Assembly: GCF_025950095.1 (NCBI RefSeq)
Contig: NZ_JAPDDR010000018.1
Coordinates: forward strand, 1 to 64,000
DNA from: Luteolibacter rhizosphaerae
Lineage (GTDB): Bacteria; Verrucomicrobiota; Verrucomicrobiia; Verrucomicrobiales; Akkermansiaceae
Direction: 5' to 3'
Length of the DNA stretch: 64,000 nt
Positions within the stretch are counted from its first letter, which is position 1, and every line of letters starts with the position of its first letter. The position numbers and the translations under genes were made by a program. Under the pieces are notes generated by a model that ran no database searches, was not told the DNA's origin, and saw nothing but the letters and a program-made list of their open reading frames with translations. Of this stretch, positions 33,190 to 41,384 are shown piece after piece.

Positions 33190-34932
33190 TCAAGCGCGCG
33201 GCAAGCTCAGGACAAAGCAGGCCCCGGCTTCGTTTGCCGCCAACTCAAGATCGCCGCCGCCGGCCCGGGCCAAGCGCCGCGACAAAGCGAGTCCCAATCC
33301 GACCCCGGGCCTGCTCTCCGCCGCCGCCGCCGCCGATTTGTGAAAGGGGCGGAAGATCTGCTTGCGCTCACCGGCCGGGATGCCTTTGCCCTGATCTCTC
33401 ACCCGGATCTTCAGGGTGCAGGCGCTTGCGGTGGCATCGAGCGTCACAGGCCCGGCGCCATACTTCGCCGCGTTGTCGATCAAGTTGAAAAGCACGTGCT
33501 CCACCGCCGCCGGATCGGCCTTTACCTCGCTCTGCCAAACTTCGCCGGAGGTATCCGCGATGAAGTCCACTCCTGCTTCCTTCAAGCGCCCGCGGAAGCG
33601 TTCCAGCATACTTTCCACCATCGGGCCTGCCTGCCGCCGGGTCGCGTTTGAGTGCTCGCAGCGGCGCTCGATGCGGGAGAAGGCCAGCACGTTTTCCACC
33701 AGATGCGAGAGTCGTTCGGCCTCGCGCCGGAGGGTGTTGAAGTAGTCGCCGCGCTTCTCTTCCTTCACCGCACCGCTGGCCAGCATGTCCGAGTAGAGTT
33801 GGAAGGTGGTGAGGGGCGTCCGCAGTTCGTGGGTTACGGCAGAGACGAAGGAAGCCCGGCGTTCGCTCAGGCGTAGCAAGCCGATCACGAGGAGCCATGC
33901 GGCCAAGATGGCCAGCGCCGCGGCCGCCCAGCCAGCCATCAGAGGAAAGGTCACGCTGCGGGGCAGGGATGAGGGGAGCTGGGTGTGATCCGCCACCGCC
34001 AGCTTCCATGGGAAGGATGCCAGCGTGGTGCCTTCCTCGAGATCACCCCTGTCGCTCGCAATCAGTTGCGATCCGGGGAAGAGATCCGCCACTTCGTCTA
34101 ACAGCAGCGACTTGAGCGCCGCCTCGTCGAGCCAGACTCCTTGGATCGAGCGCAGGATCTTCTCACCCGGCTGCTTCCACTGCAGATGGCGGAGCAGGAG
34201 GAGCTCTCCCCCGATCCTGGCAGGCCGCGGCAGACTGCTGCGCAGCAGACTCCAGCTTCCCACCGAAGGGGTGGACATATTGTTGAAGTCGAACTGAGCC
34301 TTGCTGGTTTCCACCGCGCCTTTGATCACCTTGGAGCGGTTCGCCATTTCCTTGGCATTGGCCAGAGTCTGGTAAGTTTGGCTGGCCCGTGGATAGGCGC
34401 GCTGATCGAGCGGTGGCGCGCTTTCTTCCTGAGCTACCGGCTCAGCCTTATCGGGTGACTTTTTTGGAGCCTCCTTCTCGGCGGGAACCGGTGCGGGTTC
34501 TGGAGGAGAGATGGCCCATGATGACGGGATCTCCGGCATCTGTTCACACATGCTATCGAAGGCCGCGCGCGGTGCGGATAGTCCGAGTGCGCGGGATAGC
34601 ATCGGTATTTTGTCCGGATCGTCCGCGAGCAGGATACCATCCTCCCGCGCATCGAAGCGCAGCTTGACCTCCGGTCCGGCGGGTTCCTGATTGCTGCCGT
34701 CCGGCACGGGGCGCTGGGCTTCCTCCGCGATCCACGAGGCCGCCGCCGCATCCATGCGCCACAATGCGAGCCGGATCTGCTCCTGCTCGTCCGCCCGGGC
34801 TTCCATCTCGGAGCGATGACGCTCGCCTTTGATGACTCCCTTCGTGAGCGCGGCCATGGCACCCAGAATCAGCACGGCGCACAGGGCGATCAGCCCGTGC
34901 ACCATCCACACTGTTCTGCCGCGCGCGCTCAT
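33190..34932 (-). CDS. Sensor histidine kinase
   Basis: 580 residues from the ATG at 34932, which overlaps the response-regulator stop in an ATGA. It has two membrane helices (MVHGLIALCAVLILGAMAAL and AGWAAAALAILAAWLLVIGL) with a periplasmic sensing region of about 340 residues between. The phosphoacceptor site is AVTHELRTPLTTF, and the ATPase domain shows NLIDNAAKYG, DQGKGIPAGER and GVGLGLALS. No HAMP or PAS domain is visible; helix 2 passes directly into the kinase core. The signal is unknown. It is related to the kinase at 39083. Confidence 0.92.
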   Translation of the reverse strand: MSARGRTVWMVHGLIALCAVLILGAMAALTKGVIKGERHRSEMEARADEQEQIRLALWRMDAAAASWIAEEAQRPVPDGSNQEPAGPEVKLRFDAREDGILLADDPDKIPMLSRALGLSAPRAAFDSMCEQMPEIPSSWAISPPEPAPVPAEKEAPKKSPDKAEPVAQEESAPPLDQRAYPRASQTYQTLANAKEMANRSKVIKGAVETSKAQFDFNNMSTPSVGSWSLLRSSLPRPARIGGELLLLRHLQWKQPGEKILRSIQGVWLDEAALKSLLLDEVADLFPGSQLIASDRGDLEEGTTLASFPWKLAVADHTQLPSSLPRSVTFPLMAGWAAAALAILAAWLLVIGLLRLSERRASFVSAVTHELRTPLTTFQLYSDMLASGAVKEEKRGDYFNTLRREAERLSHLVENVLAFSRIERRCEHSNATRRQAGPMVESMLERFRGRLKEAGVDFIADTSGEVWQSEVKADPAAVEHVLFNLIDNAAKYGAGPVTLDATASACTLKIRVRDQGKGIPAGERKQIFRPFHKSAAAAAESRPGVGLGLALSRRLARAGGGDLELAANEAGACFVLSLPRA

Positions 34933-35621
34933 GGCTCGGCGTGGAACCTCCATCCTTTTCCGCGCACCGTCACCAGCATTTCCTGGCTGCGGTCGCGCAG
35001 TTTCGTCCGCAGGTGCATGATGTGCATGTCTAGCGTGCGGGTTTCCGTGCGATCCGGATCCAGCCCCCACACGTGGCGCAGGATCTCCTCGCGCGAAACG
35101 GTGCGGCCGGATGCGTCCAGCAGGTATCTCAGCAGGCCGGTCTCGCGTTCGGAGAGAGTGCTATCCGAGCCATCCTCGAAGATGATCCGGCCGCTGGTCA
35201 GATCGACTCGACCTCCCGGGAGAGGGCGCTCCTCGGCGGGTGCCGGGCGCTCGCAGGTACGGCGCAACACGGCTTCCACGCGTGCCAGCAGCTCCCGCAC
35301 GCTGAAGGGTTTCATCACGTAGTCGTCCGCGCCGAGACTCAGGCCTCGAACGCGGTCGTTCTCCTCGCCACGGGCGGAGAGGATGATCACCGCCTGTCCG
35401 GGCCGGTGCTTCTTGAGTTCGGAGAGGATCGAAAAGCCGTCTCTACCGGGTAGCACCAGATCGAGCAAGAGAAGCCGGTAGTTCGCACGCAGGGCCAGAT
35501 CCAGGCCGGTCATGCCCTCGCCCGCTTCCAAAGTACGGTATCCGCCGTACTCCAATGCATCGACGACCCCGCGTCGGATGGCGGGGTCGTCTTCGATGAC
35601 AAGAATGGTCGTCTCCGGCAT
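34929..35621 (-). CDS. Response regulator, OmpR/PhoB family
   Basis: 230 residues: a receiver domain with the acidic pair IEDD, phospho-acceptor aspartate in LLLDLVLPGRDG, and the switch lysine in DYVMKPFSVREL. A winged-helix DNA-binding domain follows, with TLSERETGLLRYLLDASGRT, VSREEILRHVWGLDPDRTET and LDMHIMHLRTKLRDRSQEML. It pairs with the histidine kinase that overlaps its end by four bases. Target genes are not known; the rhodanese and VWA genes nearby carry a common upstream element that could be a target. Confidence 0.93.
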   Translation of the reverse strand: MPETTILVIEDDPAIRRGVVDALEYGGYRTLEAGEGMTGLDLALRANYRLLLLDLVLPGRDGFSILSELKKHRPGQAVIILSARGEENDRVRGLSLGADDYVMKPFSVRELLARVEAVLRRTCERPAPAEERPLPGGRVDLTSGRIIFEDGSDSTLSERETGLLRYLLDASGRTVSREEILRHVWGLDPDRTETRTLDMHIMHLRTKLRDRSQEMLVTVRGKGWRFHAEP

Positions 35622-35663
35622 TACAGGATTCTATATCGGAATCGCGAACGGGGATCAAGGCGG

Positions 35664-36179
35664 CTACTTGACCGACTTCCCGGCGAAGGGGATCTTCGTC
35701 GTCTTCACGTCCAGCAAGGGTCCTAGCTCGTAGACGTTCGTGTAGCCGTAGGCGTGGAGGTTGATGAAGGTCGGGATGTTCAGCGCCACCGGGGCGCGTT
35801 TGTCCGCGAAGTTCGCCCGCTCCCCGGTGAAGTTGTTATTGCAGTAGATCAGGACCTTCGTGTCCTTCGCCGGGATGATCTTGGCAAGGGCTTCCTCCGT
35901 GAAGTCGGTGAAGGCCAGATGCACGGCACCCTTTATGTGGATCTGCTCATACTTGTCGCGGCTTCGGGCATCCAGGACGACCACGCCAGGCTTTTCGGCG
36001 GCGCGGAGGAATTCGTCCTCGGAAAGCCGGCGTTCCTGGCGGACCCGGTCGAGTCGCTTGGCCAAAGTCCTGAAGCCCGAATAGTCGATCTTCGGGTTCG
36101 GCGGTTCCTCGCCCAGGGAGACACCGGCGGCCATCAGCGCCAGACCGGCTGCGGCGAGCACGAGACAGGTCGTTTTCAT
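35664..36179 (-). CDS. Exported rhodanese-like protein
   Basis: 171 residues with signal peptide MKTTCLVLAAAGLALMAAGV and a single rhodanese domain: VVVLDARSRDKYEQIHIKGA, VHLAFTDFTEEALAKIIPAK and KVLIYCNNNFTGERANFADK, with the active-site cysteine in IYCNNNFTG. It would handle sulfur or act as a thiol-binding protein in the periplasm. The gene starts 29 bases after an element at 36208-36239 that also occurs upstream of the VWA gene, so the two are probably co-regulated. A two-component pair lies downstream. Confidence 0.85.
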   Translation of the reverse strand: MKTTCLVLAAAGLALMAAGVSLGEEPPNPKIDYSGFRTLAKRLDRVRQERRLSEDEFLRAAEKPGVVVLDARSRDKYEQIHIKGAVHLAFTDFTEEALAKIIPAKDTKVLIYCNNNFTGERANFADKRAPVALNIPTFINLHAYGYTNVYELGPLLDVKTTKIPFAGKSVK

Positions 36180-36207
36180 TTCGGGAATATGGGTCTGGAT
36201 CGGCTCC

Positions 36208-36239
36208 GCTGTCCGTCAATCGAGTGTAAATTCGCCGGG
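36208..36239 (-). promoter_or_regulatory. Shared 32-base regulatory element, rhodanese copy
   Basis: On the plus strand this reads GCTGTCCGTCAA (36208-36219), six variable bases, then GTAAATTCGCCGGG (36226-36239). The same two blocks with the same spacing occur at 37430-37461 ahead of the VWA gene. In the direction of transcription it lies 29 bases before the rhodanese ATG and includes TTGACG. It is a good candidate for a promoter or operator. Confidence 0.6.
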
Positions 36240-36241
36240 GC

Positions 36242-37399
36242 TCATTGGCCGAAGCTGTAGCCCACCGCCGTGGCTTGGCCTTTTACGGTCGCCACGATCG
36301 CTTGATCCAGCGTCTGTTCACCCGTCGTCTCCGCCTGCTTCTTCAGCGCCTCGGCCACGAAGGCCTCGCGCTCGCGGTTCAGCGTCATGATCTTCTGCTG
36401 TAGGCTGGCGCGGGTTTCCGTCATCTGTTTCACGTGCGCCTCGCGCTGCTCCGGGGTCATCGTCTTCATGGCTTCCGGAAGTTGGGCGGCGGGGATGTCG
36501 GCCAGCTTCACCGTGCCTTCCCGGCAGGCATCCACCAGGTCCCACGAGGTGTTGCAGTAGTTGAAGCTGGCCTTCGAAACGGCGCGTTGCTGGGCCGCGC
36601 CCGCTCCGGCATTGGCCGCCGCATTGTTGTCCTCGGACATCTGTTTGGCGGCACCTTCCTTGGCATGCACGCCGTAGCCCAGATAGGTCTTGTTCAGATC
36701 GATGCCTAGCGCGGCGATCTGCTTGTCCTGCGGGGCATCGATGTGGACCACCGCCTTGTCCTGGTTGATCGAGAGGAACTTTCCTTCGGCCAGTGCGGCG
36801 CCGTCATGCCAGGCTCCGGAGATGCCTTCCTCCCGGCTGCCGCAGTGAATGGTGTTCACCACGATCCCCTTCGCCATTGCATCGCGGCAGGCTTGGCGGG
36901 CATCGACGGGGCCTTGGGTGAAAGGCTCGTTGCCGGCGATGAAGACCGCCTTGTAGGTGCGGGGCGAGGGATCCCAGGAGAGGTCGGCCAATGCGCGTTG
37001 GATCACCGCGCCGCAGTACTCGTCGCCGCCGTTGGTGCGGAAGGCGAAGAGCTCGCGGCTGATCTCGTCCAGGTCGCGGGTCAAGGGCTCCACCTGGCGG
37101 ATCCAGTTGTTGCCGATGTGCAGGCCGTTGTTGCCGTATTCGTAGAGCGCCACTTCCACGAAGGGGGCGCGGCCGCCGCGCTTGGCGTCGTTGAAGGAGT
37201 TCACGACTTTCCAGAGCTGCGTCTTCGCCTGTTCGATCAGGCCGTCCATGCTGTTGGAGGTATCGAGCAAAAGCGCGATCTGCACCTTGTCCTGCGGGTC
37301 GCTCGGAAGATGGGTGGGGAAGGGGCCGGCAGCATAGGAGCCGCAGGCGAAGGCGACCGAGGAGAGGAGTGGAATCGAGAATAGGATCTTCGTTTTCAT
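36242..37399 (-). CDS. Exported von Willebrand factor A domain protein
   Basis: 385 residues with an N-terminal signal peptide (MKTKILFSIPLLSSVAFACG, possibly a lipoprotein site at AFACG). A VWA domain follows with an intact metal-binding MIDAS motif in VQIALLLDTSNSMDGLIEQA. The C-terminal third contains KASFNYCNTSWDLVDACREG and a helical region rich in glutamate and lysine. It is probably a periplasmic or outer-membrane-linked adhesion or scaffold protein. The shared element at 37430-37461 precedes it by 30 bases, as for the rhodanese gene downstream. Confidence 0.85.
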   Translation of the reverse strand: MKTKILFSIPLLSSVAFACGSYAAGPFPTHLPSDPQDKVQIALLLDTSNSMDGLIEQAKTQLWKVVNSFNDAKRGGRAPFVEVALYEYGNNGLHIGNNWIRQVEPLTRDLDEISRELFAFRTNGGDEYCGAVIQRALADLSWDPSPRTYKAVFIAGNEPFTQGPVDARQACRDAMAKGIVVNTIHCGSREEGISGAWHDGAALAEGKFLSINQDKAVVHIDAPQDKQIAALGIDLNKTYLGYGVHAKEGAAKQMSEDNNAAANAGAGAAQQRAVSKASFNYCNTSWDLVDACREGTVKLADIPAAQLPEAMKTMTPEQREAHVKQMTETRASLQQKIMTLNREREAFVAEALKKQAETTGEQTLDQAIVATVKGQATAVGYSFGQ

Positions 37400-37429
37400 A
37401 ACGACCCATCCCTAGCCCGGTCGCCGCAG

Positions 37430-37461
37430 GCTGTCCGTCAAGGCCCGGTAAATTCGCCGGG
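37430..37461 (-). promoter_or_regulatory. Shared 32-base regulatory element, VWA copy
   Basis: GCTGTCCGTCAA (37430-37441), six bases, GTAAATTCGCCGGG (37448-37461), identical in both blocks and spacing to the copy at 36208-36239. It ends 30 bases before the VWA ATG. Reading with the gene, TTGACG could be a -35 hexamer, but no good -10 hexamer follows at 16-18 bases, so a different sigma factor or a regulator may be involved. Confidence 0.6.
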
Positions 37462-37576
37462 AGAGCGGGCCGCGGTTTTGCCGAAATTTTGCACAAGCCT
37501 CATCGCGCTTTGGCGCAGCCTTCCGCAAGATACGCTTTCATGAACCCCGGAGCAAGGAACCCGCTCCATCACCACC

Positions 37577-39055
37577 ATGAGATCCCATCTGTTAGTCCTG
37601 CTGGCACTTGTCCCGGGCCTCCATGCTCAGGAAGCTGCTCCCCAAACACCGAATCCCTTCGTGAAAAAGGGTGAAGCTGCCAAGACCGAGAAGCCGCCCG
37701 GGCAATCCTACACGTCCGTGGTCGAGCACATCCTCGTTCCGCCGGATGACATCGCCGCATGGATGCGCGGGAACAGTGTCGGAGAGGATGCGGAGAAGCT
37801 CAGGAGCTTGGTTCAGGGATGGATCGATGAAGGCAAGGCGACGCTCGAACACACCGTGGTCGCAACCGGTGTGGCGGATCGGAAGGCGCATTTCTCCTCC
37901 ATCGTCGAACTGATTTATCCCACCACCTACGAACCCGCCGGGACGGGAGTCTGGCCTCTCTCCACCGCGTTCGAGACCAGGAACACCGGACTGACCACTG
38001 ATATCGTCGCCGTCAATTTCAAGGAGGGACCGCGGCTTGCCGTGTGGGGCGATCATGTCGCTTATGCTGGTAGCAGGGCATGGGACATTCTATCGAACCG
38101 GACCAAGCATCCTGACGACATTTTCATGCCGGACTTTCGCTCGGCCCGGGCCACATGGGGCGTCTGGCAGGAAGATCCACCGAACCGGCACGGCAAGCCC
38201 ACGCAGGATGTTACGGACTATCTGCCTGTCCCGCAGGCTCTTGCTCCGGACAAGATTCAGCTCCTGGCGCGGATCGAGCCTCCACCGGAAGCGTGTGGAA
38301 CAGGGATACCGACGCGACTCGTTTTCCTGAGGGGCGGCTTTTTGGAGCCCGCGGAAACCGGGGGCGTCGCCGAATCGCCGAAGCATCTGGCGTACGAGAT
38401 GGTGGAGGTTCCCCAAGCGAAGTTCTCCGCATGGCATCGTTCGCGGCCCTTGGCCGGGATTGCTTCCGGCGCTTGGGATTTCGTCGAGGGTGTTAGAAAA
38501 AACGGTGAGGCGACTACGATCACCGGTGGCGACGGCATGGCCAATGGTTCGGCGGAGTGGCGCTTGGAATCGATCTACGAGCAGATCTACCCGACCGAGT
38601 ACATGCCGAGCAACAAGAAGACCGTGATGAACCGGTGGGAGGAACCAAGCCGCCAATCCCAGAATGGCAAGTCGGTGGTGGGAACCGGAGTTTTCGAGCG
38701 ATACCAGATTCAGTCGCTTCCCGGCTTGGATGGGAAGAGCCTGGCCACCAGTTTCGAAACCAGGAATGCAGGTTTCTCATTGGAACTGACCCCTTCCCGC
38801 GACGAATCCGGACTTCTGATGAAACTGAGCGCGAGCAACGTGGTGCGTCTCGGAGACACCGTTTCGCGGAGGATCGAAGTGGACGGTGAGTGGGTTCCCG
38901 ACTGCACCATGCCGCTGTTCACCTCGAACTCCTTCGAGACGACCTGCCGCATTCCTTCCGGAAAATGGACTTTGGTCGGATCTGGAAGCCGTTTCACGGG
39001 CTTGGGGAAAACGGACTCGTCCCGCTGCATGCTCTTCTTCGTGAAACTGGAGTGA
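37577..39055 (+). CDS. Secreted protein of unknown function with an internal duplication
   Basis: 492 residues with signal peptide MRSHLLVLLALVPGLHAQ. Two related halves can be seen. Residues 37-150 contain VVEHILVPPDDIAAWMRGNS, IVELIYPTTYEPAGTG and STAFETRNTGLTTDIVAV. Residues 260-410 contain AYEMVEVPQAKFSAWHRSRP, IYEQIYPTEYMPSNKK and ATSFETRNAGFSLELTPS. The shared pattern is a helix, then E.IYPT.Y.P, then S..FETRN.G. No known family was recognised. The 28-base gap to the downstream kinase gene suggests it may be the sensor's partner. Confidence 0.7.
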   Translation: MRSHLLVLLALVPGLHAQEAAPQTPNPFVKKGEAAKTEKPPGQSYTSVVEHILVPPDDIAAWMRGNSVGEDAEKLRSLVQGWIDEGKATLEHTVVATGVADRKAHFSSIVELIYPTTYEPAGTGVWPLSTAFETRNTGLTTDIVAVNFKEGPRLAVWGDHVAYAGSRAWDILSNRTKHPDDIFMPDFRSARATWGVWQEDPPNRHGKPTQDVTDYLPVPQALAPDKIQLLARIEPPPEACGTGIPTRLVFLRGGFLEPAETGGVAESPKHLAYEMVEVPQAKFSAWHRSRPLAGIASGAWDFVEGVRKNGEATTITGGDGMANGSAEWRLESIYEQIYPTEYMPSNKKTVMNRWEEPSRQSQNGKSVVGTGVFERYQIQSLPGLDGKSLATSFETRNAGFSLELTPSRDESGLLMKLSASNVVRLGDTVSRRIEVDGEWVPDCTMPLFTSNSFETTCRIPSGKWTLVGSGSRFTGLGKTDSSRCMLFFVKLE

Positions 39056-39082
39056 CAGCGGCTTCTTTCCCCGGTTGAGTCG

Positions 39083-40651
39083 ATGGATTCCATCATGAGA
39101 AAAGCGTCCGCTTCCGAATCAACAACCACGCTGCGCAGGCCGTGGTTGTTGACCGGGGCGATGTCCCTCCTGGTCTCAATCGCGGTGGTAGCCGGAGCTT
39201 TCATGCTGGGCAGGCAGGAGACGCGGATTTCGCAGAAGCCGGAGGGCAACCGCGTCGAGGACTTCTTCCGCGAGTCGAATCGGCGGGTGGCGGAGATGGA
39301 GCGTCTCTGGGAGCAAGCCTTGGATGAAGAGGCGACCCGTCTCCTCGACAAGGGGCTCGGAGATCCACCGGATGGTTCCGTGATTGCAGGCGTGGTCCAG
39401 CGCTCCCTGCTCACGGTTACACTCAATGATCCCGCTCGATCTCATCTCGCCGCGGGCGGCGGGTCGCCACGCTGGATGCCGGTGCTTGACCGCTACGAGA
39501 AGAAGGAGAAAGGAGAATGGGTTCTGCCAGAGGGCAGGGTGCTCAACGGCAGCGGCTGGATCGAGATGGCCGATCGACCTCCGACATGGTGGCACGGAAA
39601 CGGCCGCTCGGTTGCATTGCTGATGGTGGCTCCGGAAACGGCTGCGCAAGTGGTTGCCGATGATCTCAAGCCGAGGGCCGAGGAGGCAGGCATTGCTGGT
39701 GAAGCGGGAGCCTTGGCATTCATCGGGCCGCATGGGTCACCCTGGATGAGCAGCGGGAAGATTGACCAAGGCATCAAGCCGGACGAGATCCTCCGCCATG
39801 TGTCCCGTTTCGGCGATTGGAGCCTGCATCGCTATTATCCTGTGAGGGTAGAGATGGTTTACCGCCTGCCGGTTTTCGTGGGCTCATTCGCCCTTGCTCT
39901 TCTCGTTCTATCGGGGGGTCTCTGGGTGGCTGCGGCGCAGAAAAAGGCCTTCCGTCTTGCGGAGCAGCGCGTGAGCTTCGTGAACCAGGTCTCCCATGAA
40001 CTTCGGACTCCGCTCACCAATCTCCTGCTCAATACCGATCTGGCGCTCGACGCCCTGCCGGTGGAAGACGGGAAGATCCGCCGCCGTCTCGGACTCATCC
40101 GCGAGGAGACATCGCGCCTCTCGCGCATCGTGGATAACGTGCTCGCGTTCGCCCGCATCGAGCGCGGGAAGGCGCTACTATCGCCGGTCCGCTGTGATCT
40201 CCGGGAGATGTTAGAGGAACTGAGGGAGAACTTCGCACCGCTCTTCGAGCGCAAGTCGATCGTCTGCGATTACAACAACGAAGTCTCCGCGGGCATCCTG
40301 GCCGACCGCGATTCGCTGGCACAGATTCTCTCCAATCTCCTCTCGAATATCGAGAAGTATGCGGGTGAGGGGGCCAAGGCCCGCGTCGCGCTGCGTGCCA
40401 GGGATGGCCAACTTCTCGTCGATGTGATAGACAATGGTCCGGGAATCCCGCGCGAGGCACGGCAGCGCATCTTCCTACCCTTTGAACGCGCGGGCTCCCG
40501 TGTGGATGAGGGAACCAGCGGCACTGGCCTTGGACTCGCCATCAGCCGTGATCTCGCTGAGCGCATGGGCGGTCGACTGGAGCTCCTCGCTTCGGAGCGC
40601 GGCGCCAGCTTCCGCCTCGTTCTCCCCTTGCACGAATCTCCCGTCGCATGA
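39083..40651 (+). CDS. Sensor histidine kinase
   Basis: 522 residues. Two membrane helices (LLTGAMSLLVSIAVVAGAFM near residue 25 and FVGSFALALLVLSGGLWVAA near 265) enclose a periplasmic region of about 220 residues. The kinase core has QVSHELRTPLTNLLL with the phosphorylated histidine, then ILSNLLSNIEKYAG, DNGPGIPREARQRIF and GTGLGLAIS. There is no HAMP domain. It overlaps the response regulator gene in an ATGA and is closely similar in layout to the kinase at 33190, so the two systems probably arose by duplication. Confidence 0.92.
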   Translation: MDSIMRKASASESTTTLRRPWLLTGAMSLLVSIAVVAGAFMLGRQETRISQKPEGNRVEDFFRESNRRVAEMERLWEQALDEEATRLLDKGLGDPPDGSVIAGVVQRSLLTVTLNDPARSHLAAGGGSPRWMPVLDRYEKKEKGEWVLPEGRVLNGSGWIEMADRPPTWWHGNGRSVALLMVAPETAAQVVADDLKPRAEEAGIAGEAGALAFIGPHGSPWMSSGKIDQGIKPDEILRHVSRFGDWSLHRYYPVRVEMVYRLPVFVGSFALALLVLSGGLWVAAAQKKAFRLAEQRVSFVNQVSHELRTPLTNLLLNTDLALDALPVEDGKIRRRLGLIREETSRLSRIVDNVLAFARIERGKALLSPVRCDLREMLEELRENFAPLFERKSIVCDYNNEVSAGILADRDSLAQILSNLLSNIEKYAGEGAKARVALRARDGQLLVDVIDNGPGIPREARQRIFLPFERAGSRVDEGTSGTGLGLAISRDLAERMGGRLELLASERGASFRLVLPLHESPVA

Positions 40652-41325
40652 CCATCCTCCTTGCTGAAGATGACGCGGTCACCCGCGAGGCTCTTGCCGA
40701 ATTGCTCGTTGGCGAGGGGCATCAAGTCGTCGCGGCGAAGGATGGCCGAGAAGCGCTCGCCCATTGGTCCGCTCACCGGCCCGGGCTGGTCCTGCTCGAT
40801 ATCATGATGCCGCACGCGAGCGGCTACGAGGTCTGTCGTGCCATCCGGAGCGAGGACCGGCACACCCCCGTACTGTTCCTTTCCGCCAAGTCGGAAGAGG
40901 TGGATGTTGTCCTCGGCCTCGAACTCGGAGCCGACGACTTCCTGCGCAAGCCCTTCGGCAAGCATGAGCTGCTCGCCCGGGTCCGGGCGCTTTTGAGACG
41001 ACAGGAGATGCCCGTCCGTTCCGAGATCTTCCATCTCGGTTTGTGGGAAGTGCATCCCAAACGGCTTCTCGCACGGAGGGACGATGCCGAGGTCGAGTTG
41101 ACCGTCCGTGAGGTCAAGATGCTCACGCTCCTGGCCCGCCGCCGTGGCGAGGTGCTCACCCGGGATGAATTGCTGAACGAGTGTTGGGGGATGGAATATT
41201 ATCCCGAGTCCCGCACCCTCGACCAGCACGTGCTGAACCTGCGGAAGAAGATCGAGGCTGATCCCTCCCGACCCGCCTTGATCGAGACGGTCCGAGGAGC
41301 CGGCTACCGCTATCCCGCGCCATAA
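40648..41325 (+). CDS. Response regulator, OmpR/PhoB family
   Basis: 225 residues with receiver motifs LAEDDAVTREALAELL, phospho-aspartate in LVLLDIMMPHASG and the switch lysine in DDFLRKPFGKHEL. The winged helix shows ELTVREVKMLTLLARRRGEV, LTRDELLNECWGMEYYPESR and LDQHVLNLRKKIEADPSRPA. It is the partner of the kinase it overlaps. The secreted duplicated protein upstream and the MFS gene downstream are candidates for functional linkage. Confidence 0.93.
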   Translation: MTILLAEDDAVTREALAELLVGEGHQVVAAKDGREALAHWSAHRPGLVLLDIMMPHASGYEVCRAIRSEDRHTPVLFLSAKSEEVDVVLGLELGADDFLRKPFGKHELLARVRALLRRQEMPVRSEIFHLGLWEVHPKRLLARRDDAEVELTVREVKMLTLLARRRGEVLTRDELLNECWGMEYYPESRTLDQHVLNLRKKIEADPSRPALIETVRGAGYRYPAP

Positions 41326-41384
41326 GGCAGCTGATCCTTGATTTCCCCTTTGCAGGCGGCGGCCTTATGCACCACAGCTAGGCA

